A stretch of DNA of 64,000 nt from contig NC_088298.1 of the NCBI RefSeq assembly GCF_032854445.1, positions 15,799,504-15,863,503 of the forward strand, given 5' to 3'. This document shows positions 1 through 10,802 of this stretch, in pieces. The DNA comes from Liolophura sinensis. Lineage: Eukaryota; Mollusca; Polyplacophora; Chitonida; Chitonidae. A program made the translations under genes and the position numbers. The notes under the pieces are model-generated. The model made no database searches and was not told the origin of the DNA. It saw nothing but the letters and a program-made list of their open reading frames with translations. Numbering within the stretch: the first letter of the stretch is position 1; the number at the start of each line of letters is the position of its first letter.

Positions 1-589
1 TGTGTTAGAAAAGAAGGAAAGCTTTGCTGTTTTGCAGCAAATGCAATAGTATATTGTGGTATAAAAATCGAACTAACACGCCCACTGTTTTCAGGAGTAG
101 GCCGCAAAGGCTTCTCCCTTTTTCTGATATCATATTAAATTAATATCACAAATAAATGCCATAATCAAAGCTACTCTTCAACGTGCAAAAAAAGGTTGAC
201 GAAATTGGGCAGTTTGTACTTCAAGACTAGTTTTTCTTGACCAATGCAAGCCTATAACAAATGTAATAAAACAGATTTGTAATGAAGTCTATGTTTGTAT
301 GTACATATGCCAATAGCTTGACAGGAAGTACTGAAGATAAGAGCTCCAGTACATCTACACAGCTGGCAGTTCTCTGCTGTCATCAAGCTAATACTATTGT
401 CAAATATTTATTTACTTTATCTTCTGTTTAATGCCGCTTTGTGTGTTTGTGGAAGATACGGCTGACCTTTGACAAGCTTATCCTGATGCTTAACCTTCCC
501 ATGTGTGACATATTGATAAACACACCTACTGTCACCAAGACCCCCAATAACAATGGGAGCAATGGGAAATAAAAAAATTCCCTCTCCAA
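1..589. other. No feature recognised
   Basis: AT-rich sequence without a convincing ORF, splice pair or repeat. Confidence 0.6.
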
Positions 590-668
590 GGCTGGGATTG
601 AACCCTCACCTCAGGAGTCATTGAAAGACAAGCATGTGAAGCACTCAGCCACAATTCTACTCTGCAGG
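590..668 (-). mobile_element. tRNA-like SINE fragment
   Basis: The reverse complement carries gtggctgagtgcttca and gagggttcaatcccagcc, matching A and B boxes with a Ser/Leu-like layout; no matched acceptor stem. Confidence 0.4.
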
Positions 669-1133
669 ATTAAAAAACTTGACCTCATTCATCATGTTTT
701 GTGAGTTGATGGCATACCAGACTATTAATGTATCAACACACTGTGTAGCTTAGGACCATAATAATGTACATTTACATATCAAATTCTCGCAAAATGTATA
801 ACACTTCCAGTAAAAAAAAACCCCAAAAAACAAAACAAAAAAAAAAAAGAAACAAGGTACACAAACTTGTGCAAAATGTACAAGCGTCTAAGACACATTG
901 AGCAATAAATGTGGCTTGCATACAACCTTTGGAACAAATTCATATGTTTACAATATGAAAAGGAGATGAGTGATATTATTGATTTAGCCTATTTCAGGAA
1001 ACAATTTACAACCTTTGATGAATACATATGCCTATGTACATGTCAAAATGTGAAGTGCTAATATCAATATAGCCCAATCTGTGAACTGACTCGCAGGTTC
1101 AACCTTCAATGCGTATATATGTGTACCTTTGTA

Positions 1134-1342
1134 ATCTTCAACCTTTTCAACAATCATTGTGACCAATATTTTGAAATACCCCCAAAACCATGGGGCTTAC
1201 TGAAAAAAAATTGCTTAGTTTTATGAAACTTGCATGTTTACTGACACAAACAAATCATTTTTAGAATAATTTTCATAATAATTGTGTTCATAAATTTCTC
1301 GGAAAAATAGTGCTTTAGTGGCTGAAAAGGTTGAAGTATATA
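1134..1342 (+). mobile_element. MITE family 1b copy
   Basis: Left end atcttcaaccttttcaac, right end gctgaaaaggttgaagtat, inverted. The interior (ccaatattttgaaata, acaaatcatttttag, atagtgctttag) differs from family 1 but is shared with the copy at 4786. Confidence 0.65.
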
Positions 1343-2333
1343 TATATAATATGATATAAAGTGCACTGTATATCTATATCGCATATTTGGCGAATTCACT
1401 TACAAACCTTCAATACATACACATGTACATGTATGAAAATATGAACATAGCTGCTGGTATCATATTGCATACCAATTACTTAATCTAATAAACTTACACA
1501 GCCGGTGAAACTTTACAAGCTATCGAACAAACTTTCGTTGCAAAAGTCAATTGGCACATTGAAATAGTCACGCATGCATATGTATAATCAATGCAAATTT
1601 TTTGATTATTTTAGATTTTAATTCTCAGAGTTATAGCAGGAATGGTGAAACGTTATAAAATTTGGTGTAGGGAAGGGTGCTGGGGCAGCAAAAGTAGTAT
1701 CCCAGCCCATTAGGCAAGGGTAGAGGGTCCGCTTAGGCCTCGGCCAGCTCTGCCCATTTACATCAATGGAGAAGCAATTTAAGCGACTTTTGGTGAAAAA
1801 AATTGTGATAAATCTGGGGTAAACTGCTCGTTGTCCTTTATTTATAATGAGCTTTTGTTCCAACCGCTCAGCTGATGTCATTTAGTCTACAGAAAAAAAC
1901 ATTATTTCAGCGGGGGACTTAGCTCCCCACTTCAATTATAAGGGGGTGGGCGTGTGGGGGGTGTGGGTCAGCCCCCCCAAACCCCTTCGGTTCCACCACC
2001 TAGGTGAAGTGATGTTAAATCTACCTACCTTGACTCATTACTCTTAATAATTTTCAAACTGAGTGATATTTTTATGGGTGGTATGGAAGTCATAATATCA
2101 TATGTGCATAGAGTAATTTCCCTTCGTGAAGTTTAGTTGTTTGTTTTATTTATTTATTAATTTGGCAGTTAACTCTGTACTGTGGAATATTACACCCGCA
2201 TGATCGTTAATTTTTTGAAAGGCTTCTCAAATTTGTGAAAAGGCTAGATTGAATTAAAACCTAATCATTACACTAATGAAATATTGTCACCAGACATATT
2301 TCCGAGGTCATAGCTATATGGAATTCTTCCCTG
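1343..2333. other. No gene recognised
   Basis: AT-rich, with short G/C runs around 1900-1985. The ORF at 1618-1881 has no coding character. Confidence 0.5.
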
Positions 2334-2535
2334 TTTTCGCATGTTTGCATGGTGTTTATTCAAGCATATTCTGAAGGCATTATTCTACGTTGACGGATAC
2401 AATCATACTTTTTGTGAAGTCCTGAAATTGGACAATCAAACCAATGTAGTTTTATTTCTGAACTCAAAATAAAAATGTGCATAAATTGCAATGAACGATG
2501 CTCTTTCATATGCAAAAATGTAGAGGAATTAGCTT
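2334..2535 (-). mobile_element. MITE family 1 copy (reverse)
   Basis: The reverse complement shares ttgcatatgaaagagcat, acttcacaaaaagta and agaataatgccttcagaat with copies at 24231, 34810 and 10803. Ends are diverged. Confidence 0.6.
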
Positions 2536-3261
2536 GCATTGAGCACACCAATTTATTGGTTGGCTGTCGATTGTACTCTTCAGTCAAAAACAAAAACAAT
2601 CTTTTTTTGTTTATGGCTTGGCAAAAATGTAAAAAAAATGGTCCTGTACAGTGTAAATTTAAAGAATTTTCAACAAATTATAACTGCTTTAGGAAACAAT
2701 TTAACACTTTCTTGCTGAAGACAGCTTTTGCATCTTAAAAAAAAGATGGCATTTCCATGTAACCGTGTATAAAACATTCTTTCAGAATTCTAAATTTTAT
2801 CATTTTACAAATCAAAAGATACACATGTACCTGACGATTCTTATTTCCTCATTGTGACCGTCTCTAATAAAATGGTTACAAAAACTTTACACATAATTTT
2901 CACATATACCTGTAAAATAGTTGTCTATCAACAAAGAGACAAATATACAACTCTACATTTACCTCATCTAAATTCTGAACTCAAAAACTTGATATAAATC
3001 TCTTTCACAAAACTTAACAATAAAATGCAGCATGTAAAAGATTATCGTTGACATCAAGTTTGAAACATGCAGTACCATATTTCCAATGTACCATAAAATT
3101 GTATAACACATAATACATAAAGTATATAAACGACAGATAACAAAGTGTACTAATTGCCATATAATGAGGCACAACATTTGGCACAACACAATTAATATCT
3201 CATCTTTAAATTTCAAATCCAAACCGGTGCAGTTAACTCACTGTGCTATAAGAAGTAGCTT

Positions 3262-3500
3262 TCATGGTTTGGCCTCAACTGTGAGTTTGGAAATCAGTGC
3301 ACATTTTTTAGGCAGTAAGTACTGGTTTGTTCGTTGGACATCATATATTTTGGACAAACGCTTCTCAAGGTCAGAAAGTGCTACATTAAGGACTACATCT
3401 GCTAAAAGAGTTCCCCAAGATACCTCTTTAATGCTGTTTACATCCAAGTACCACTCCCCACTCCAAACCCTCAAAAACTCTTCAAAGATTCCCAGAACAG
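3262..3500 (-). CDS. Unidentified terminal coding exon
   Basis: Seen: acceptor attgattgcag at 3501-3502, then a frame entered in phase 1 encoding 79 residues after the split codon and ending in TGA (3262-3264). The composition is that of a real globular protein: VLGIFEEFLRVWSGEWYLDV, then SIKEVSWGTLLADVVLN, LSDLEKRLSKIYDVQRTNQY, LLPKKCALISKLTVEAKP, with Trp, amphipathic spacing and no low complexity. I cannot name the family. It lies 2 kb beyond the apparent end of the ITPRID-like gene on the same strand, but none of the plausible donors at the end of that gene leaves in phase 1, so either an exon is missing between or this belongs to another transcript. The 31-bp minisatellite begins about 15 bases upstream of the acceptor, in the position of the polypyrimidine tract. 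Confidence 0.5.
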
Positions 3501-3515
3501 CTGCAATCAATATTG

Positions 3516-4063
3516 TATTACAATTTGTACAATCTGCACCAGATTGTATAACAATCTGTACAATCTGCACCAGACTGTATTACAATCTGTACAATCTGCA
3601 CCAGACTGTATTACAATTTGTACTATCTGCACCAGATTGTATTACAATTTGTACAATCTGCACCAGACTGTATTACAATTTGTACAATCTGCACCAGATT
3701 GTATTACAATTTGTACAATCTGCACCAGACTGTATTACAATCTGTACAATCTGCACCAGATTGTATTACAATTTGTACAATCTGCACCAGACTGTATTAC
3801 AATCTGTACCAGACTGTATTACAATTTGTACAATCTGCACCAGACTGTATTACAATTTGTACAATCTGCACCAGACTGTATTACAATTTGTACAATCTGC
3901 ACCAGACTGTATTACAATCTGTACAATCTGCACCAGATTGTATTACAATTTGTACAATCTGCACCAGATTGTATTACAATTTGTACAATTTGCACCAGAC
4001 TGTATTACAATCTGTACAATCTGCACCAGATTGTATTACAATTTGTACAATCTGCACCACACT
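3516..4063. repeat. 31-bp minisatellite, about 17 copies
   Basis: Unit: agactgtattacaatctgta then caatctgcacc. Because 31 is not a multiple of three and the unit lacks stops in all forward frames, three overlapping long ORFs appear; none is a gene. One unit near 3800 is shortened. Confidence 0.95.
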
Positions 4064-4127
4064 GGGAACAACATACCAGAACAGGTTCTAGGTCATGAAT
4101 GCTGCAAAATTACAACCAATCATATTT

Positions 4128-4720
4128 ACAGTGAGGTGAAAATTTCAAAGCCAGATTTACATTTATGATGCATCATGTCTACATTAAGGTGAAAGCTGCA
4201 AATTTAAAAGTCAGATCTAGGCTGTATCACATCTACAGTAAGGTGAAGGTTGCAAATTTAAAAGCCAGACCTAGGGCTGTATCACATCTACAGTAAGGTG
4301 AAAGCTGCAAGTTTAAAAGCCAGACCTATGCTGTATAACATCTACAGTAAGGTGAAAGCTGCAAGTTTAAAAGCCAGACCAATGCTGTATCACATCTACA
4401 GTAAGGTGAACGGTGCAAGTTTAAAAGTCAGGCCAATGCTGTATCACATCTAAAGTAAGGTGAACGCTGCAAATTTAAAAGTCAGACCAATGCTGTATCA
4501 CATCTACAGCAACCGAACAATGCAATTTTAAAAGCCAGATCTATGCTGCATTATAACTACAGCAAAATGAACAACGAGAATTTTCAACCAGATTTACATG
4601 AATGGTGTATCACATCCACACTGAAGTGAAGACTGCAAACTTAAACACTTCAAATTTAAAAGCCATATCACATCTACGTGGACTGAAATTTAAAGCCCGA
4701 TCACACCTACAGCATTTAAT
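4128..4720. repeat. 54-bp degenerate minisatellite, about 9 copies
   Basis: Unit core tctacagtaaggtgaaagct, gcaagtttaaaagccagacc, tatgctgtataaca. Decays toward 4720. Confidence 0.9.
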
Positions 4721-4785
4721 GAACGTTGTATTCTTGACTGATCCTCACTGCCCAATGAAACCTTCGAATCAAACTACATAATTCT

Positions 4786-4992
4786 TTAACCTTTTCAAAC
4801 ACCTCTGCAACCAATATTTTGAAATATTCTAAGAGAACTATGGAGTGTGAAGAATAATTTGCACAGTTTTCTGAAGATTGCATCTTTTAATGACACCAAC
4901 AAATCATTTTTAGTGTCAATTTCATAAAAACTGTGTACATAATTTCCACTGAAAATAGTGCTTTAGGGCTTGAAAAGGTCAAAGATTTACAG
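4786..4992 (+). mobile_element. MITE family 1b copy
   Basis: Left end ttctttaaccttttcaaac, right end cttgaaaaggtcaaag; interior matches the 1134 copy (aaccaatattttgaaatat, ccaacaaatcatttttagtg). Confidence 0.65.
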
Positions 4993-5406
4993 TATGTATA
5001 AAGTGTAGCTTTTTTTGAAACAAGTTCAGAGGTAAAGAGACACATGACTATGGTAACAGCTTTTTGACCAGTGATGATCGAGGAAAAATAACACAGTTGT
5101 TTCTCATTAGTGATTTTAAATATAGATAAAGAGTAGTGTAAAAAAAAAAAAAAAATTTGTGTTAGCAAATATCAGTTCAGTATATATATATACTGACTTT
5201 CTGCTTCTCTAAGCTAATTGAAAAATTAGTGTAAAGAAGCCAAAAAATAAGTGTTATAAAATGTCAGTTAAAGCTTTGTGTTAAAACTGGCCACAAAGGA
5301 CTGGAATCTCCACCTAGGAAGCTGGAAATAAGGAAAACTTTGATTGGTCAAAAATAATACATCAACTGAGACATAGCACTGTTATCTCTGAAAAGATGAC
5401 TTTGAC

Positions 5407-5412
5407 TTTATT
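5407..5412 (-). terminator. Candidate polyadenylation signal for the ITPRID-like gene
   Basis: AATAAA on the minus strand about 140 bases past the TAG at 5554, followed within 20 bases by a T-rich stretch. This fits the 3' end of a short UTR. Hexamers of this kind are common in AT-rich DNA, so support is moderate. Confidence 0.4.
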
Positions 5413-5553
5413 TGAGGTCACATGAAGACTATCTGTTATACAGGTCTTTTTTTCCCCAAGGCTGAGCAATCGCATTAAAGGGTTGGTTTAACTGAAAATG
5501 ACAGAAATATTATGAACATATCAAGGGGATAAAATAATTTTGGCTTTGACTAA

Positions 5554-6238
5554 CTATACTAAGGATTCGTCTGGGGAAAGGCGAACATTATATATTGATG
5601 GTACAGTGAGGGTCGAACTGGACGACCAGCTTTTCAGGTGTATGTCATCGTCATAATCATCCTCTTGGTTGTCGTGGAAACCATCGTCATCGGCATTATC
5701 GGAGTCATCCCCTTCTTGAATAACACCCAGGAGATAATAACTGCTGTCAGAGTTCTGGAATTGTTTGGCCTTTTCGATGTTCGCAAGAACTGCATCAACA
5801 TCCTCCTCAGGCGAAGAGTTCCTGGAAGATTTCCCAGAAGAGTTGTCTCCCATTGGAGAAGCACTCTTCTGTGGATGTTCCAGGTCTAACTGTAGCTGAC
5901 CTGCAATGCGCTGGAGGTCCATGAAGCGACCGGGGACCAGCGACTCTTGGAGAAAAGTGGCAATGTCCTGCAGAACGACAGAGAGATCATTAATCTGGTC
6001 AGGAGTTGCCTCCCTTGACGTACCGTACTGTTGTTGTTGCCAGGCGTTGAGGAGATGAGACAAATCCTCATGTTCCTCCAGGAAGTGGTCCACATTGATG
6101 CCTTTCGCTCCCGACGTCTGCTGCAGAAAGCGCAGCGGAATGCGACAGTAGTTTTCATCGTCAGTCAAGCTCCCAAAGCCGAGATTCGTCAATACAACTT
6201 CAGGATCTACCTTCCGGTCCTCCAGCAATGCTTCCACA
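5554..6238 (-). CDS. KRAP/ITPRID-type IP3-receptor-binding domain exon (probable last exon)
   Basis: Seen: an acceptor ending ttgcag precedes the exon at 6239-6240, the frame is entered in phase 2, and it stays open 227 codons to a TAG at 5554-5556. Residues 1-56 carry the pattern VEALLEDRKVDPEVVLTNLG, then FG, RIPLRFL, AKGINVDHFLEEHE. Known: the ITPRID/SSFA2 (KRAP) and TESPA1 family has a domain with the order D-P-E-(x)-(I/V)-L-x-N-L-G-F-G, a (K/R)IPxRF motif, then AKGI(D/N)xxxFL; it binds the IP3 receptor and, in vertebrates, links it to actin or signalling complexes. After the domain come a Gln/helical stretch, a Ser-rich stretch and a strongly acidic run (about residues 175-198), then LTVPSIYNVRLSP near the end. 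Inferred: an invertebrate ITPRID homologue, much shorter than vertebrate SSFA2. The stop may be genuine; a weak donor (GTATAG) overlaps the last codons, so continuation cannot be excluded. A polyA signal follows at 5407-5412. Confidence 0.8.
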
Positions 6239-6747
6239 CTGCAAGGTTACAACATGGGACAGATATTATTCATTTATTGAAAGAACCAGAGACTAGAAAC
6301 ACAGCCATGAGAACTGATGGCCACAAAGAAGTCTTAGATTTCTCAAAAAAAGTCAGAAAATACCGTACCCTACGGTCTCATGAAATTGCTTTTTTGCCTT
6401 TCAACAAAATCTTAAAGCAAAAAGGCAGAAATCAGCCAATTGGAGAAAAAATCCCAAGTCTGCAAACATACATTATTATTTTGTGATTTTAGATCAAAAC
6501 AGAATGACAAATTAAACAACCTTACTGCATGGTCACACCTCACTGCAGGTTATGCCCCAATGCAGTTATTCACTCATGAAGTTTCCAAAGTGCGATTTTG
6601 TGACAGATATAAACATATAATAAGAACCCAATTTTAAGTCATGAAACAATATATGTGCATTCTGCTAGCTCTAGTGTTCATAAGACAACGTTCTCTTGTG
6701 TCAGAGATCTATTAATCATCCTCTCATTTAAAACATCCAAGCTCTGA

Positions 6748-7368
6748 GACTGTAGCAGTTCTTAATGGTTAAGTGGGGGCTGACAGTTCTTAATGGTTGT
6801 AGGAGAGAGGATAGTTCTCAATGGTTAAAGGACAGCTGACAGTTCTGTATGGTTATAAGACATGACATTTCTTAAAGGTTAAGGCACAGATGGCAGTTCT
6901 TCATGGTTACAGGACAGAGGACAGTTCTTAATGGTTAAATCACAGATGGCAGTCCTTAAAGGTTAAAGTACAGATGACAGTTCTCAATAGTTACAGGACA
7001 GTTGGTAGTTCTTAATGGTTAAAGCACAGTTGGCAGTTCTTAATGGCTAAAGCACAGATGACAGTTCTTAATGCTTAAAGCACAAATGACTACTTTATGG
7101 CTAAAGGACAGATGACATTTCTTAATGGCTAAAAACACAGATGACAGTTCTTAATGGTTAAAGCACTGGTGACAGTTCTTAATGGTTAAAGCACAGATGA
7201 CAGTACTTTATGGCTAAAGCACTGGTGACAGTTCTTAATGGTTAAAGCACAGATGACAGTACTTTATGGCTAAAGCACAGATGACAGTTCTTAATGGCTA
7301 AAGCACAGATGACAGTTCTTAATGGCTAAAGCACAGATGACATTTCTTAATGGCTAAAGCACAGATAA
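6748..7368. repeat. 28-bp minisatellite, about 22 copies
   Basis: Unit aatggttaaagcacagatga then cagttctt; left side more diverged than right. Lies in an intron of the ITPRID-like gene. Confidence 0.95.
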
Positions 7369-7377
7369 AGTACTGGG

Positions 7378-7572
7378 GCTGATTCCACAAAGCCAATTTT
7401 GACTTAAGTCAAACCTAGAAATATGTTTATTAGTTTACAAAATGTTGACAACCTCATCAGTGGTGGTCTTATCTTAAGACAAATGAGTCCAAAAATTCCA
7501 TTACCAAATACTAAACATTGTGACAGGGTTTTAAATTTGGACTTAAGTCAGAACTGTATCTGTGGAATCAGT
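7378..7572. mobile_element. MITE with ctgattccaca termini
   Basis: Left ctgattccaca (7379-7389) and right tgtggaatcag (7561-7571) are perfectly inverted; each is followed inward by gacttaagtc. About 195 bases, no ORF. It sits exactly between the 28-bp and 42-bp minisatellites. Confidence 0.6.
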
Positions 7573-7619
7573 TTCAGATGATTGAAAACAAGAAGCAAGT
7601 CTACCAGAAATCAAAATGT

Positions 7620-8171
7620 TTATCATAGAAGAAACCAGAAACAATACATTCAGGAGTAACCTTATCATGGAAGAAATCAGACACAATACATCCAGGAGTA
7701 ACCTTATCATAGAAGAAACCAGAAACAATACATTCAGGAGTAACCTTATCATGGAAGAAATCAGACACAATACATTCAGGAGTAACCTTATCATAGAAGA
7801 AACCAGAAACAATACATTCAGGAGTAACCTTATCATGGAAGAAACCAGACACAATACATTCAGGAGTAACCTTATCATGGAAGAAACCAGACATAACACA
7901 TTCAGGAGTAACCTTATCATGGAAGAAACCAGACACAATACATTCAGGAGTAACCTTATCATGGAAGAAATCAGACACAATACATTCAGGAGTAACCTTA
8001 TCATGGAAGAAACCAGACATAACACATTCAGGAGTAACCTTATCATGGAAGAAATCAGACACAATACATTCAGGAGTAACCTTATCATGGAAGAAACCAG
8101 ACACAATACATTCAGGAGTAATCTTATCATGGAAGAAACCAGACACAATACATTCAGGAGTAACCTTATCT
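7620..8171. repeat. 42-bp minisatellite, 13 copies
   Basis: Unit accttatcatggaagaaacc, agacacaatacattcaggag, ta. Open on both strands because 42 is a multiple of three; the long ORFs are artefacts. Confidence 0.95.
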
Positions 8172-8235
8172 ATATACACTGCACCCTATATGTTTGATTT
8201 ATTATTTAGATAAAGGGGAAATTTCAGGATTTCCA

Positions 8236-8289
8236 TAATAACAAAAGTGATATCTAACTTTAGTCGGTGAGATATCACTTTTGTTATTA
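8236..8289. repeat. Perfect 20-bp inverted repeat (hairpin)
   Basis: taataacaaaagtgatatct and agatatcacttttgttatta with a 14-base loop (aactttagtcggtg); no mismatches. Confidence 0.95.
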
Positions 8290-8666
8290 CACACCCCTAC
8301 ACCATGACGTTACAAAGAAATATTTTGTTTCATGACATTCCAATTCAAGCTTAGCAGAATGATGTCATATTACAAGTTCAGTCAACTTTAACATTTCTTA
8401 CCTCATGCAACAACACACGACATCATACAAGATGTCATGTGCGGAGTCATGCTATACACACAAGTCTGCAGCTACAGCATCGCTTAAACTTGTTCAAATA
8501 CACAAATCATGATGTCAGAGATTGCTTATACAAACTCATTGGCTTTGGTTTATTTATTTGATTGGTCCCAGGTATGACAATGTAGCAACTTGCTAACACT
8601 TTGATGACTAAACCACAAATGATGACAAAGGCTTTTAGGTGATGCTCAATAAGTTATATCATTTAC

Positions 8667-8716
8667 CTGGACACAGTCGATTGGCTGTTCTGAGTCATGT
8701 CGCTATGGAAACTGTC
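8667..8716 (-). CDS. 50-bp internal exon just upstream of the KRAP domain
   Basis: Seen: acceptor ending ttccacag, then 50 bases reading DSFHSDMTQNSQSTVS in phase 0, then donor CAG|GTAAAT. The other two frames do not fit the neighbouring exons: entry in phase 1 meets a TAG within five codons. Exit phase 2 matches the KRAP-domain exon at 6238, and the split codon becomes AGT (Ser). The junction then reads STVSS-VEALLE, which parallels the Ser-Thr-Val-Ser-Ser-Val stretch directly before the same domain in vertebrate SSFA2 as I recall it. That match across a splice junction is the strongest support for this small exon. It was found by splice signals and phase only, because it is too short to stand out as an ORF. 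A SINE lies just upstream in the intron (8830-9040). Confidence 0.75.
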
Positions 8717-8829
8717 CTGTGGAATCAACAGCTTTGCTAAAGCAGACTGGCCAGCAATGGAATGATTGCCTGGACTGTAAAGAAATCAAACATACCAGAT
8801 ATCAAAGACACTTACATGCATTTGAATTA

Positions 8830-9040
8830 TTTAATTATATAATCGATTGGAGTGCTCAAGAATATTTCACTTCGGATACAACGGCAGCCAGCTGTATGGT
8901 GGGAGAAAACCAGGCAAAGCCCAGGGGAAATCCACGACCATCTGCAGGTATCCGGTAGGCCCCCACATGTGGACTTGAACTCACAGCAACTGTATTGGTA
9001 AGAGCCATTGTACTGCTCTAGCATGCAATAGCCCACAGCA
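8830..9040 (-). mobile_element. SINE A copy (reverse)
   Basis: gtgctcaagaatatttcact, body ggaaatccacgaccatctgc and a diverged tRNA head ending near 9040. Confidence 0.75.
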
Positions 9041-9056
9041 ACAGCTTCCACTAATA

Positions 9057-9182
9057 TAATTTATTTATTTTATTTGATTGTTTTTTTACCCAGTACTCAA
9101 GAAAATTTCACTTATACAACAGCGGCCAGCATTATGGTGGGAGGAAACCGACCAGAGCTCACAACCATCCACAGGTTTCTGT
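9057..9182 (-). mobile_element. SINE A 3' fragment (reverse)
   Basis: ttatttgattgttttttt tail, agcggccagcattatggtgg body, truncated at ccatccacagg. Confidence 0.75.
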
Positions 9183-9185
9183 GCA

Positions 9186-9219
9186 ACTAATATAACAGAT
9201 ATACATCTGTTATATTAGT
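9186..9219. repeat. Perfect 15-bp inverted repeat (hairpin)
   Basis: actaatataacagat and atctgttatattagt around a 4-base loop (atac). Confidence 0.95.
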
Positions 9220-9712
9220 CCCAGGCCACAGCTGCTCCTGTATGTATTTCAACAGACTCTACCCTTTGTGACCATAAAGAAACTATTCCTTGTTATTTTC
9301 AAATGATTTATGTATATATTTATTTGATTAAAGTTTGGGGCTGTACGAATAGCAAATTTCACATAGGTGTAACTGAAGGCAATGATGATTAAGGGTGAAG
9401 GAAACCAGGCAGAGCTCAAGGGAAACCACCACACCAAACAAACCACCTGACTTAAAGCTACTGCTCTATCTGCAAGGGCTGTTGTGCAGCAGTGCGTAAC
9501 CTTATCAGTTGAGGGCGTATAGACAATTATGACATGTAAGCGTAACGAGTCACTGATGACACCGTTAAATACATGTATATTGAGTGACTAATAATAATGT
9601 AATGGTTCACAAAACACATCAACATCATTCTATTTGTTTCTATACATGGTGTTTGGTCAGTCAATAATTCTTCACTTATATGATGGCAACCAGATTGATG
9701 AAGGGCGGAAAC

Positions 9713-10050
9713 TACAGTGTCCAGAGGATACCAGAGTATCTAGAGGATACCAGAGTGTCCAGGGGAAACTACGGTGTCCAGAGGAAACTAGAGTGTCCAG
9801 AGGATACCAGGGTGTCCAGAGGATACTAGAGTGTCCAGAGGATACCAGAGTGTCTAGAGGATACCAGACTGTCCAGAGGATACTAGAGTGTCCAGAGGAA
9901 ACTATGATGTCCACAGGAAACTAGAGTGTCCAGAGGAAACTAGTGTATCCAGAGGATACCAGAGTGTCCAGAAGAAACTACAGTGTCCAGAGGATACCAG
10001 AGTGTCCAGAGGAAACTAGAGTGCTCGGAGGAAACTAGAGTGCCCAAAGC
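9713..10050. repeat. 19-bp minisatellite, about 18 copies
   Basis: Unit gtgtccagaggataccaga or gtgtccagaggaaactaga. Preceded by SINE-like sequence (cttatatgatggcaaccag). Confidence 0.95.
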
Positions 10051-10305
10051 AAAACACTGCCCGAAGTTGACAAAGAATAAAACTGACAAATCAACATCAT
10101 TAAAATACAAAAATAAACTCTTTAAAATAGACAAGCTGCTATTCACAGCTGGTATTGATTATTCTCTTCATTAAAGAGAAAGGTGTGATGGCCAGGAAAT
10201 CCGCAATGGCCAAAAACAGCCACACAAGATTACCAAGAGTGCAGAAAATCCCTATTGTCCTTTCACTGACCTCAAGCCTCCATGTAAATTTGACTATGAT
10301 CTTGA

Positions 10306-10662
10306 GTGAGTGAGTGAGTGCTTGAGGTTTAACGTCATACTCAACAATTTTTCAGTCATATGACGACAAAGGAATCCTTAGGGTGCATGTACGTGTAATG
10401 TGCAGGATGGATATCGACCGCTCTTTTATTTAGTGTTGCTTCACTGCGACGACTTACCGAAGGCAAGTAAGCCGCCCTGCCCAAGCCAGTATACTGATAC
10501 GGGTCAACCAGTCGTTGCACTATCCGCTTCATGCTGAACGTCAAGCGAGGAAGTTACAACTTCCACTTTTAAAGTCTTAGGTTGACTCGATCAAGGATTG
10601 ATCCTAGATCTACTGGTCCCGAAGCGGACGCTCTACCAACTGTGCTATCCGGGTCGGTGCTT
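10306..10662 (-). mobile_element. tRNA-derived SINE B with target duplication (reverse)
   Basis: Tail side gtgagtgagtgagtgcttga and cagtcatatgacgac; head side (reverse complement) gcacagttggtagagcgtcc with B-box-like sequence. Flanked by tgatcttga at 10297-10305 and 10663-10671, a 9-base direct repeat consistent with retrotransposition. Confidence 0.85.
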
Positions 10663-10802
10663 TGATCTTGAATGTACGAATGCTGTTTACAATATCTTAA
10701 TCAAGGCTTTGTTCTATAAAATCACCGTAAGATAAGTTTATTGTTACCATCATGACCACATATGTTAATGACATATGTTGCTTGACTGTTATACTGTAAT
10801 TT

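Noticed and set aside
3164-4168. 334-, 184- and 157-codon plus-strand ORFs
   Set aside because: They are three frames of the same 31-bp minisatellite; only the opposite-strand exon at 3262-3500 has coding character.
5638-6486. Plus ORFs opposite the KRAP exon
   Set aside because: Shadows of the minus-strand coding exon.
7543-8197. About 200-codon ORFs on both strands
   Set aside because: Produced by a 42-bp tandem repeat without stops; same length on both strands and no non-repetitive coding part.
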